Origin: Todiramphus chloris collaris
Lineage: Eukaryota > Chordata > Aves > Coraciiformes > Alcedinidae
DNA length: 64,000 bases
Direction of reading: 5' to 3'
Assembly (NCBI GenBank): GCA_025345505.1
Contig: JANVCC010000073.1
Location: 11,827,108 to 11,891,107, forward strand
Part shown: in pieces, positions 33,991 to 43,800 of the stretch
Layout: each line of letters opens with the position of its first letter
Numbering within the stretch: position 1 is the first letter of the stretch
Program-made: the position numbers and the translations under genes
The notes under the pieces: model-generated
The model's database searches: none
What the model was told of the DNA's origin: nothing
Seen by the model: the letters and a program-made list of their open reading frames with translations, nothing else

Positions 33991-35793
33991 TCAGCTCATA
34001 TTCTCTCCAAAGGCACGGAGAAGAGACCACAGGGTACGTCGTGACATGTACTGTTCCTGTTTAGCTGGTCTTGAAGAAGAGCGCATTCTCCTAGTGGCTT
34101 CAACACGGGTCCACTCAGGGAATGAATAAGATCTTTTCTCCCTTCTCTCTATTTTTGCAACCAGGTTTTTAACTGATCTCTCCAGGGCTGATACATGGAC
34201 ATGTAGAGGACCAGAGACATTGTCTTCATACTGTCGTGCTCTCTTGGCCACTTCTGTCACAGTTGGTACCTCTTCATCGTCTGTTCCCCAGACCAATGTT
34301 GACAATGTGTGGGAATATGCTGGTGGGGCACTCCGCACAAACTTCTGCAAGATGGGTCTCTGGCATGGGATTGCATCAGGGTTCACTATTTGCCTATCAC
34401 CATAGATAACCTGTCGCACAGCTAATTCTCTCAAGTATTTAATGCCTTTCTCCATGGTGGTCCATTTGCTTGGACGGCAATCGATGTCCTCCTTATAGGG
34501 GTACCTGGATTTTACAGCTGACAAGAGTCTTCTCCAGAGACTGATAGTGTTGCTCTTTCTTGCAATCTCTTGATCAATGCCTCCATCTCTGGCCAGGAAT
34601 CCCAGCTGCCTGGCTTCTCTGCCATTCAGTTTGATGGTGTGGGTACCAGTATCCCAGCATCGGAGTAGCCAAGTGATCAGTGGCTCACCTTCATGGTGGC
34701 TATAGTCCTTTCTCAGATTTCTCATCTCCTTCGTAGGTAAAGATTTGTTGGTACCCTCAGCATCTGATGACTCCACATCTGATGGGTTTGCTTTAGAAGG
34801 ACCTGCTCCACTGTCATCTGACCACACTGGGCGATCTGTTTTTGTTAGGTGTTTCTTTCCAGTTGCAGTGGCATCAGGCTTTGCATTTGGTTCTGACTCA
34901 TACTCAGATTCAGCTTGGGAAGGACCATCTCCCTGATCTGCTCCTGGACTTGGCTGTTTTGTTTGTTTTCTTTTCTTCACAGGAGCAACTTGTACAGGTG
35001 CAGATTGAGTGGGAGTGGTCACAGTAGCTGTGGGAGTAGCTGCCGGCTTTGCTGCTGGAGCTGGAACAGCTCCAGTGCTTGTTGTGGGAGCTGGAGCAGC
35101 AGCAGCGCTTGTTTTGAGAACAGGAGGAGCAGCAGCAGCAGCAGCAGCAGCAGGGCTCGTTGGGGGGGCCTGCGGAGACTGAGGAGCCGTGGTGCTTGGG
35201 TTTGGAGCTGGCGCAGCAGCAGGGCTCGTTGGGGGGGCCTGCGGAGACTGAACAGTCGCAGCATGTTTCCTGCGTACAGAGCGTATCACAGAACATCTCA
35301 GGGAAGCGGCACGCAATCTACGTTTTTTGGTGACTACCCTACCTGTGTTACTGCACTGATGACTAATCTGACGCCACACAGTGAAGATATTAGAAATTAA
35401 TAGCAATAATATGATCTTTTGGTAATAACCACATCCACAGTCCTCACAAATTGGAGTTCTAAAAACTGGAGTAGTCAGATCAGCATAGTGTGGAGCAGTA
35501 TAAATTCCCAAGATGAAAACAAAAGTATTTCTAGTAATAAAATCCACTATGTAATGCCAGTAGTACCAAGATGCACTCGCTGCCCAATTCAGTGCAACAT
35601 AAATCAGAGATAAACACCACAGCAAAGCAGAGGCTTTTGCCCAGCTCCCAAGCCCGAGAGCTTTCAGATAAACGGTGAGAACAAGCAAACAGTGACATAA
35701 TGTGTACGGCACGTAAGGGAACAGTACAGCATTTAACTCTGAAAGAAATGCTAAAAAGACACGAATGGACACTGCTCTCAGAAATGACATCAT
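33991..35793 (-). CDS. gag: ERV Gag-like protein with membrane-spanning N-terminus (600 aa)
   Basis: The start is firm: ATGATG directly follows an in-frame TAA, about 120 bases after the primer site. Residues 1-150 hold four or five hydrophobic stretches (around 9-48, 53-75, 84-100, 125-142), ending in a basic patch (TKKRRLRAASLRCSVIRSVR). Residues 180-280 are Ala/Pro low complexity with a 69-base in-frame duplication. Residues 280-360 are acidic and Ser-rich. The rest is helical with a capsid-like feel (EPLITWLLRCWDTGTHTIKL, then LRELAVRQVIYGDRQIVNPD, then a coiled-coil-like ALERSVKNLVAKIERREKR). The assignment to Gag rests on position. A polytopic N-terminus is odd for Gag and hints at intracellular-membrane assembly. 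Confidence 0.8.
   Translation of the reverse strand: MMSFLRAVSIRVFLAFLSELNAVLFPYVPYTLCHCLLVLTVYLKALGLGSWAKASALLWCLSLIYVALNWAASASWYYWHYIVDFITRNTFVFILGIYTAPHYADLTTPVFRTPICEDCGCGYYQKIILLLLISNIFTVWRQISHQCSNTGRVVTKKRRLRAASLRCSVIRSVRRKHAATVQSPQAPPTSPAAAPAPNPSTTAPQSPQAPPTSPAAAAAAAAPPVLKTSAAAAPAPTTSTGAVPAPAAKPAATPTATVTTPTQSAPVQVAPVKKRKQTKQPSPGADQGDGPSQAESEYESEPNAKPDATATGKKHLTKTDRPVWSDDSGAGPSKANPSDVESSDAEGTNKSLPTKEMRNLRKDYSHHEGEPLITWLLRCWDTGTHTIKLNGREARQLGFLARDGGIDQEIARKSNTISLWRRLLSAVKSRYPYKEDIDCRPSKWTTMEKGIKYLRELAVRQVIYGDRQIVNPDAIPCQRPILQKFVRSAPPAYSHTLSTLVWGTDDEEVPTVTEVAKRARQYEDNVSGPLHVHVSALERSVKNLVAKIERREKRSYSFPEWTRVEATRRMRSSSRPAKQEQYMSRRTLWSLLRAFGENMS
35125..35255 (-). repeat. GCA microsatellite and 69-bp duplication inside gag
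   Basis: A run of (CAG/AGC)8-9 at about 35,128-35,153 encodes polyalanine. The block CAGGGCTCGTTGGGGGGG and following bases occurs at 35,151 and again at 35,220. The period is 69 bases (23 codons), so gag stays open. Confidence 0.9.
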
Positions 35794-35912
35794 TTAGGCA
35801 GTCTGTTTTAGTTTCCAGTTCTTAAAGACACTCAGGAAAAAAGGTGATACTCTCTGAAGCAAGTGAAACGGAATTTGAACTATTTCGGCCAATGAATCAA
35901 AGCTCTGATCGA
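35794..35912 (-). other. ERV leader between primer site and gag
   Basis: About 119 bases of untranslated leader. A packaging signal or splice donor would be expected here, but I cannot identify one. Confidence 0.5.
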
Positions 35913-35930
35913 GCCCCACGTTGGGCGCCA
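35913..35930 (-). other. ERV primer binding site, tRNA-Lys-1,2 type
   Basis: Plus-strand GCCCCACGTTGGGCGCCA equals the 3' end of tRNA-Lys-1,2 with its CCA over all 18 bases. It lies seven bases inside the 5' LTR. Lys-1,2 primers are known from foamy viruses, some lentiviruses and MMTV-like viruses. Confidence 0.93.
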
Positions 35931-35937
35931 ATAAATC

Positions 35938-36746
35938 TGTCACGGTTTAGGGTCAGGGCAGCCCCTTAAACCTATAACAGACGCTCTCTGTTAACCCCCC
36001 TCCCTCCCCAGAGGGGAAGAGAAAGGGAATAAGGGAGAGAGACCTAGCAATTAGAAAAGGAAACTAGAACAGCTTTAATGAAAAGGAAAATAATAATTAT
36101 AAAAATGGAATATATACAAATATATACAAAACCAGTATCGAACCCAACCCCCCTGATGGTAATTCCATCACCGTCACCACTGATGTTGTGCAGGCTCTGG
36201 GGGGAGCTCAGACTGGGCCCCGCAGCAGACGGGAGCTGTGTTCAGGAGCTGGATTCTGGTACCGGGTTCAGGAACACACAGACCGGGATTGAAGGCAGAA
36301 CGGACAGAGTCCTCCTTGGGTGCTCCGAGGAAGGAACTGAAAGAGGACCCGAGCCAAGCCAAGCAAAAGCTGGCAAAGCAGTCCACGAGGAAAGAGAAGA
36401 GCCCAGAGACCCTTCAGGTCCCTCAGCTCTAGACCAAATATGGCGTATATGGGATGGAATACCTCGCTGGTCAGTTTAGAGTCACCCGTCCTGTCCGCTC
36501 CTCCCTGAGGGTGCAGCCTTCCACCCTCTGCACCCCCCAGTGTGGTACACAGGACCCAGCAATGGCCTTGGTCTGCACACCAATCCTTGGTAGTAACTCT
36601 AAACATAAGGTGTTATCACTGATAGAAGCAGACACTGTCTGTGAGAACAGGCTGCTAACTTCAGAAAGTGCAGTTAATTAGAAGAACCAAGGTGAAAAGT
36701 AAAATTACTGAACAGAATTAGTTCTGTTTTCACTCAAACCAGGACA
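35938..36746 (-). repeat. ERV 5' LTR (809 bp)
   Basis: Partner of 29,383-30,191, with TG...CA ends on the minus strand (TGTCCTGGTTTGAG ... CCGTGACA). It carries the same TATATATT and ATTAAA elements near 36,075-36,130. It would have been the viral promoter, driving leftward transcription. Confidence 0.95.
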
Positions 36747-37265
36747 CACTGACAGAGAGAGTGACTGGCTGAGACAGAGCTGAACTGGGTGTCCCCTTCT
36801 GTGACGTTGGGCACAGGGTGGTTTTGCCTTCTAAGCACCAATTTGCTATATGCTTAGAGCAGTTTTGCCCTGTACCAAAACAGCTGATGCAGAGGTGCTG
36901 TTTCTGCAGCTGCAGCAGACCAGCCCGAACAGGAGTACTGGTGTTTCTCTACACCCATATTTCTTCCCCAACTCTATTGAGAAACTTCTCTCCTGATGAG
37001 GCTCTCAGTGGAGCCTTGGTCAGTGCACAGTAATTGAGAGACTGCATCATACTGAACTGATGGAGAGTTGGCATTGCCTGAGCTGATGGAGTTGGCTGAT
37101 TAGGAGAATGCTCTTCCATTTCTTACACTGCAGAGGTTTGGGACAAGAAGCTCCTCAGAGGAAATGGGTAGCCTTGATATGCTCTTGCAAACCAAAGCAT
37201 TTCTGCCCTGTTAGGAAGCTCTATCAGGATGCCCTCCCATCCTCGCACTGTGCTGTGACACACGT
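36747..37265. other. spacer between ERV and CR1
   Basis: About 500 bases with no protein-like frame. Part of the right side may be a degraded 5' end of the CR1 element, whose left boundary I cannot fix. Confidence 0.4.
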
Positions 37266-37958
37266 GTGCCTGTCTCGTGGTGCCTGATGGTGATTCAGTG
37301 CCTTTTTGTACCTCCACTCTCCCATCTCCGGTATGGGGCTCTGGAATTGGAGGGACAAACAAATGACAATGGGGATGAAGGTCCATCAGAGGAGTCACCC
37401 AGGGCTAATCAGTCTCCCCCATGCATTGTTACAAGTTCTAAAAAGAAGAAAAGGAGGGTAATTGTAATCAGTGACTCCCTTCTCAGAGGAACTGAGGGCC
37501 CCATATGCCGGCCAGACCCACACCACAGGGAGGTCTGCTGCCTCCCTGGGGCCAGGGTCAGCGATATTACAAGGAAACTTCCCAGTCTGGTACAGCCATC
37601 AGATTACTATCCCTTATTGGTTATACAGATTGGTAATGATGCCACAGTGGGAAGCCTCAAAACAATTGAAAAAGACTTCAGGGCCCTGGGGAGATCACTT
37701 GAGGGCTCAGGAGCCCAAGTGGTGTTCTCCACCATTCCTTCAGTGGCAGGGAGTGATACTGAAAGAGGCAGGAAGACCCACCTGATTAATATGTGGCTGA
37801 GAGGCTGGTGCCACCAACAGCATTTTGGGGTTTTTGAACACGGGGAGCTTTATGCTGCATGGGGTCTGAAGGGAAGAAATGGAGTTCATCTGCCTCCAAG
37901 GGGGAAAAGAATTCTTGCATATGAGCTGGGTGGGCTCATTGAGAGGGCTTTAAACTAG
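37266..37958 (+). pseudogene. CR1 ORF1: SGNH/GDSL esterase-like protein
   Basis: 230 codons open. After a lysine-rich linker comes VIVISDSLLRGTEG (nucleophile Ser block), then VIQIGNDATVG (Gly/Asn block), and NGVHLPPRGKRIL in place of the usual DxxH block. This matches the esterase-like domain reported in CR1 ORF1, which is thought to assist membrane or RNA association. The catalytic Asp position reads Asn here, so activity is doubtful. The N-terminal part of ORF1 is missing or degraded, and the first Met is not necessarily the native start. Confidence 0.8.
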
Positions 37959-38020
37959 GTCCAAAGGGGGAAGGGGATAAAACTGGACCTGCCAAAATTG
38001 AGCAAAAGGGTGGCAGGTCA

Positions 38021-38785
38021 TTGTTGGGCGAGAAGTCACTAGCCCGGCTCAAGTGCATCTACACAAGTGCACGAAGCATGGGCAACAAACAGGAGGAGCT
38101 GGAAGCCATTGTGAAACACGTCCGCTATGATGTAGTCGCCGTTGCAGAAACATGGTGGGATGACTCTCATGAGTGGAGTTCTGCAATGGATGGCTATAAG
38201 CTCTATAAGCGGAACAGGCAAGATAGAAAGGGCGGTGGTGTGGCTCTCTATATTAAAGAGTGTTTTGAATGTATAGAACTTAATAAGTGTGATGGACCAG
38301 TTGAATGTTTATGGGTTAAGTTGAGGAAGGCCAACAAGGTAGATGTCCTGCTGGGGGTCTGTTATAGACCACCCAACCGGGATGAAGAGGTTGATGAATT
38401 ATTCTATGGACAACTGGCAGAAGCTGCTAAATCGCAAGACCTTGTTCTTGTGGGAGATCTCAACTTGCCAGACATCTGCTGGAAATATAACACAGCAGAC
38501 AGGAAACAGTCCAGGAGGTTCCTGGACTGTGTGGAAGATAACTTCCTGACTCAGCTGGTAAGTCAGCCCACAAGGGGAGGTGCCTTGCTGGACTTGATGC
38601 TCACAAACAGAGAGGGACTGGTGGGTAATGTGGTGGTCGGAGGCCGTCCTGGGCTTAGTGACCATGAAATGATAGAGTTTTCAATTCTTGCCCAGGTAAG
38701 GAGGGGGAGCAGCAAGACTTCCAAAGGGCAGACTTTAACCTGTTTAGGACACTGGTTGAGAAGGTCCCTTGGAGTACAGTCCTAG
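38021..38785 (+). pseudogene. CR1 ORF2 N-terminus: APE-type endonuclease
   Basis: 254 codons with the apurinic-endonuclease-like fold: SARSMGNKQEELEAIV, AETWWDD (catalytic Glu), KGGGVALYIK, LLGVCYRPPN, LVLVGDLNLPDICW and GLSDHEMIEF (SDH). It nicks target DNA to prime reverse transcription. The domain itself reads through. A one-base frameshift soon afterwards, in or near the G-run at 38,701-38,708, separates it from the RT. Confidence 0.92.
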
Positions 38786-40195
38786 AGGGCAAGAGGGTCC
38801 AGGAAGGCTGGACTGTTTCTAAAAAGGAACTCTTAAAGGCCCAGGAGCAGACTGTCCCCATGTGTCATAAGGCAAACAGGCGGGGAAAACGACCGGCCTG
38901 GCTAAATGGGGAGCTTCTCGCGGAACTTAGGAGAAAGAGGAGAGTTTACCACCTTTGGAAGAAGGGTCAGGCTACTCAAGAAGAGTACAGGGATTTAGTT
39001 AGGTTGTGTAGGAAGAATATTAGGGGGGAAAAAGCTCAACTAGAACTCAGCCTGGCCACCACTGCAAGAGACAACAAAAAGAGTTTTTACAAATATATTA
39101 ATAACAAAAAAAGAGCTAGGGAGAATCTCCATCCCTTACTGGATGCAAGGGGGAACATTGTTATCAAGGATGAGGAAAAGGCTGAGGTACTTAATGCCTT
39201 CTTTGCCTCAGTCTTTAATAGTCAGTCTGGTTATCCTCATGGCATTCAATCCCCTGAACTGGAAGATTGGGATGGAGACCAGAACAGTCCCCTCATAATC
39301 CAGGGAGTGGTAGTTAATGATCTCCTAAGCCAACTGGAAACCCACAAGTCTATGGGGCCAGATGGGATCCACCCGAGAGTGCTGAGGGAATTGGCAGAGG
39401 AACTTACCAAGCCTCTCTCTGTCATTTATCAGTGATCCTGGTCAACTGGGGAGGTCCCAGATGACTGGAGACTTGCCAATGTGACACCCATCTATAAGAA
39501 GGGCAGGAAGGATGATCCAGGGAACTACAGGCCTGTCAGCCTGACCTCGGTCCCGGGAAAGATTATGGAACAGTTCATTTTGAGGGTGATCACACAGCAA
39601 GTGCAGGACAATGGGGGGATCAGGCCCAGCCAACATGGGTTCATGAAGGGCAAGTCCTGTTTAACCAACCTGATCTCCTTCTATGACCAGGTGACCCGCC
39701 TAGTGGATGAAGGCAAGGCAGTGGATGTTGTCTACCCGGACTCCAGGAAGGCATTTGACACCGTTTCCCACAGCATTCTGCTGGAGAAGCCGGCAGGTCA
39801 TGGCATAGACAGGAGGACTCTTCGTTGGGTCAGAAACTGTCTGGATGGCCGAGCCCAGAGGTTGGTGGTGAACGGAGTAAAATCCAGTTGGTGACCAGTC
39901 ACAAGCGGTGTCCCTCAGGGCTCAGTTTTGGGACCCGTCTTGTTTAATGTCTTCATCAATGACCTGGATGAGGGAATTGAATGTACCCTCAGTACATTTG
40001 CAGATGACACAAAATTAAGCGCAAGTGTTGATCTGCTTGAGGGTAGGAAGGCTCTGCAGCGGGGTCTGGACAGGCTGGAGAGAGGGGCTGAGGTCAGTTG
40101 TATGGAGTTTAACAAAGCCAAGTGCTGGGTCCTGCACTTCGGTCACAACAACCCCCAGCAACGCTACAGGCTTGGGGAGGAGTGGCTGGAGAGCT
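38707..40195 (+). pseudogene. CR1 ORF2 middle: reverse transcriptase with two stops
   Basis: One reading frame runs from the post-endonuclease linker (ADFNLFRTLVEKVPWS) through the RT. Visible are NKKSFYKYI, HKSMGPDGIHPRVLREL, ANVTPIYKKGRKDDPGNYRP, KAFDTVSHSILL (motif A region), [20 protein letters not shown] (motif B) and FADDTKL (catalytic Asp pair). In-frame TGA codons interrupt it at 39,433 and 39,892. The frame is lost near 40,195. Confidence 0.93.
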
Positions 40196-40799
40196 GCCTG
40201 GGGAAAAGGACCTGGGGGTGTTGGTCAATAGCCGGCTGAACATGAGCCAGCAGTGTGCCCAGGTGGCCAAGAAGGCCAATGGCATCCTGGCCTGTATCAG
40301 AAATGATGTGACCAACAGGAGTAGGGAGGTGATCGTACCCCTATACTCGGCGCTTGTGAGACCACACCTTGAGTACTGTGTCCAGTTTTGGTCACCACAG
40401 TACAGGAGGGACATCGAGGTGCTGGAGAGAGTGCAGAGGAGGGCACCAAAGCTGGTGAAAGGGCTGGAAAGCATGCCCTATGAAGAGTGGCTGAGGGAAC
40501 TGGGTTTGTTTAGTCTAGAGAAGAGGAGGCTGAGAGGAGACCCTATTGCCCTCTACAACTACCTAAAAGGAGGTTGTAGAGAGGCTGGTGTTGGTCTCTT
40601 CTCTCAAATTAGTAATGATAGGACAAGGGGGAATGGGCTCAAGTTGCATCAGGGGAGGTTTAGATTAGATATTAGGAGGAAATTCTTCACTGAGAGGGTG
40701 GTTAGGCACTGGAACAGGCTGCCCAGGGAGGTGGTGGAGTCACCATCCCTGGAGGTGTTTAAAGAACGATTAGATGTGGAGCTTGAGGATATGGTGTAG
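40196..40799 (+). pseudogene. CR1 ORF2 C-terminal domain
   Basis: After a frameshift near 40,195 the end of ORF2 is open to the TAG at 40,797: [52 protein letters not shown] and [20 protein letters not shown]. This is the conserved tail also seen in the other two CR1 fragments in the window. Confidence 0.93.
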
Positions 40800-40861
40800 T
40801 GGTTGAGAAATACTAGGACAAAGGTTGGACTTGATGACCCTGGAGGTCCTTTCCAACCATA

Positions 40862-40887
40862 ATGATTCTATGATTCTATGATTCTAT
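40862..40887 (+). repeat. CR1 3' terminal octamer repeats
   Basis: Three tandem ATTCTATG units following TTTCCAACCATAATG. They are the template-recognition end of CR1 and mark its 3' boundary. Confidence 0.95.
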
Positions 40888-43800
40888 CTCATCATCCTGT
40901 CCCCACACGGGACCAGAGCATGAGTGTGAGAGTGGGGCTGCCCAGCTTTACCCTGCCTTTTCTGAAGCTGAAGATCCATTCACACCTCCTGGAAAAGGAG
41001 GCTTTGATGAGCCACATTTTGGAAGAAAGTGCTGGGGGCTGGGTACAAGCAGCACTGTCTGTTGGGTTTCTCACCCTCCTGGCATCTTCCTGGAGGTGAG
41101 GTCCTGCCTGGTCAGCCTTGGGAGCCACTCTACCACAACATGTCCCTGGGACACAGTGCATATCCCAGGGCTTCCCAGCATCCTGGCATGGACACAATGC
41201 TGTGTCTGAGGCTTCCCCAAGCAAGTAGTGAACCTGTGAGTGATGAGTCTGTATGTGCTCAGCATGGGACAGCACCTCCCATCACTGCTGGTGTAAGTGA
41301 GCAGTTGCCCTTCAGTTCCAGCTGAGCCATGGGACCATTTAAAACATGGATGAACATGCCATCACACTCCAGCAGCAGATGAAGCCTATGGCCACACTGC
41401 CGAGCTCACTGTCCCTTGCTCAGGGCCAGACCTTTGCCTGCAGGTGCCAGCTAGACCCCTGGCCACCCCTGCACTCCCCTCCTCTGGCCCTGCCCCAGCC
41501 ACCACTTACAGCCTTCCCCTAGGTCCAGTGTTTATTTGTGGTTGATTTCTGCTGTAGCAGAAAAACCATTAACACACTCTTGTTAGTACAGAATGAAAGA
41601 GGTCTGCTGTGTGCCCATGGACACTTTAGAAAGCCAAGATGAGGCCAGTAAATAAGGTTTCACTCTATTACAATGACTGGAAAGTCTTGAATGAGAGCAG
41701 CAAGCTGGCAGAGCTCCAGAAAAGGTGTCCTCCAAGGGGCAATTGCTGAGCAGCAATCTGCCAGCACAGCAGTTTGCTCTCCATTTATATTTCTGCTAAG
41801 CCACAGATTGTTTCAAGATATGCATGCTTCCTGGGGCATCTGATGTGGCCATAGTTATATCTGGGGTTCTCCCGTGGGACAGAACAGGGCAGGGTGGAGG
41901 TCCCTTCCAGCAGCAGAGGTCTGCCATTTGGCTGGGTTATGGGCAGCAAATCTCTTCCCAGGGATCAAGAAGCTATATAAAACACTGGAAGGGTCTGTCT
42001 TGCTACAGGCAGTGTGCAGCTGGAGCAGCTGCTGTCCCTGGTGGGTCTCAAAGGGTGGTGGAGGTCTCTGCTCCTACTATCTCCCTTCCTGACATCAGTA
42101 CCTCTGTGTGCCAGCTTCATCTCAGGTGCAACATCAGCTCATTTTTTCTTTTGCTCAGGAGACTTAATTCATTAGCATCAACAAAGTGTGCCTGGCTCTG
42201 GTGCAGGGGCACAGTGGTATGGCTCAGCTGAAGGTGTCTCCAGCCCCAGGGAGCTGCTTGATGGAGGAGATGTACTATCAGCACTGGGTGGTTATAGCCC
42301 TTGGTTTCTCCTGCTGCTGAGTCACAGATGGGCTCAGTTGCAAAACAGGCCGTAAAGTGCTGTATAGGGTTTATGGGATCCCCATCCATTATAGCATGTC
42401 TGAGCAGCTCCAGTGCCCCTGCAATTGGTCAGGCTAGCAGGGAGGGCTGATCTGAGCAGTGTGCTGCCCCAGAGATGCAGGCTCTCTCCCACAGCATTAG
42501 GAAAGGAGCAATGTTCTTAAGCCCTTGCAATGCTTAATCCATCATTCTGAAGCATAATGCCAGGTGCCTAAAATTAGCCTCCCACCTCATAATTTAGTTA
42601 CTCCAATAAATAGACTGATTTTCCTCTTCTTTTTTCCTCCCTGGCACTGCTCAGCATCCAGAGGCTTCCAGGAACGTGTTCTGTTCTTGAGCATGTTAGC
42701 ACAATCCGGCGCACCAGGTGTAGGATGTCCAAATCCTCCAGTATCCCTGATTTACCCTGGGTAGAAGTCAGGGCCTGGAAAAGGAGTTCCCCCATCCCTG
42801 GTGGGGAGAGCCCTCCTGGTGCTGCAGGAGCCTGGTAGCTGGCAACTGGCTGTTCCAGCAGCTATTAGCATTATAAATAAGCAGCCTGGAACCTGGCCTC
42901 ATCATCCCCAGGGTGGGCTGGGGGATATACCTCAGTTTGGTTATGCTCCAGGGCAGTTCTGATACCCCAAGGTAGTGTCCCCATAGCACCTCTTGGAGGG
43001 TCCAAAGTGGTTTGACCCCTCTCAATCCCATGACAGATAACCAATGTATTAGGAACACACTAGACACAGCCAGTGGCATACAGCTGGGGCTATAGCTTTG
43101 CATAAAGGCAGCCATGAGGGCAAAGCAATGCTGTCCTGGTCCCTGCCCAGGGCTGCTCACTACAGTGGGATCCGCTGATCCCTCCCTGTGCCTGGAGAGA
43201 CAGGACACTGTCTGACACCTCCCTGTGTGAGTCTGTGGCTGGAATGATCTGCCTGCACATGTTTCATAGGACATATGTCCCATTAAGAAAAAAGATTAGA
43301 GTTCTTTGGAGCTAAAAACATCACTAGGCAGCAGAGTTTGGTCAGGAGATGGTGAGAGAATGCAGGGGTGGGGAGTAGAAGGTGTAATTTCAGTCTTCCA
43401 ACTCTTCAAGTAACAGGGTGTGGGGAGAAGGTTAATAAATCAAGCCTGACATCATGGACATAAATCACTGTTGGGGGAGCAGCGTGCATGCCATGATAGT
43501 TCAGCTCCATGCTGTGTCAGTCTTTGTCTGACCAGTGGCAGGTGCTGGATGCTGGGTGGGAGTGCAGCCAGGTCCCAAGGGCTGTCCTGGTGTGCACTGA
43601 GGAAGGGGCAGAGATGCCTGGCCACTGGAGGCTGCTTACTGCAAGGATGCCCCCCAGCAGACAGTGTTGAGATGCTGGGGGAGCAGCATCTCAGCAAGAA
43701 GGGGTGCAAGCTGTTGGGCCCTTTAATCTAGTAGTGACAGGACTGCTTTTGTGTATGGCAACCACTGGTGCTAAATGAAAGAGTGCACATACACACTCTA

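Larger units (their letters stand above)
29383..36746 (-). mobile_element. complete env-less endogenous retrovirus (class III / spuma-like), defective
   Basis: A 7,364-bp provirus read right to left: 5' LTR, Lys-tRNA primer site, gag, pro, RT, RNase H, integrase, purine tract, 3' LTR. Nothing env-like lies between integrase and the 3' LTR (30,192-30,452). The RT has the class III look (NAFFSIPI, FAFTWRGVQYTWNRLP) seen in ERVL and foamy-related elements rather than beta or gamma types. By eye the LTRs differ at about 3% of sites plus a few small indels, so the insertion is not recent. Pol carries several stops and two frameshifts, so the copy cannot make a working Pol. It is an old genomic copy, and any present activity would be limited to LTR-driven transcription. 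Confidence 0.93.
37266..40887 (+). mobile_element. nearly full-length CR1 LINE, defective
   Basis: About 3.6 kb containing ORF1, ORF2 and a short 3'UTR that ends in tandem ATTCTATG octamers (40,862-40,887), the hallmark CR1 tail. Low damage (two frameshifts and two stops in ORF2) indicates a younger copy than the fragments at 2.0 and 47.5 kb. CR1 spreads by target-primed reverse transcription and usually leaves 5'-truncated copies, so a copy reaching ORF1 is the exception. The true 5' end may lie up to 200 bases left of the given start. Confidence 0.95.
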
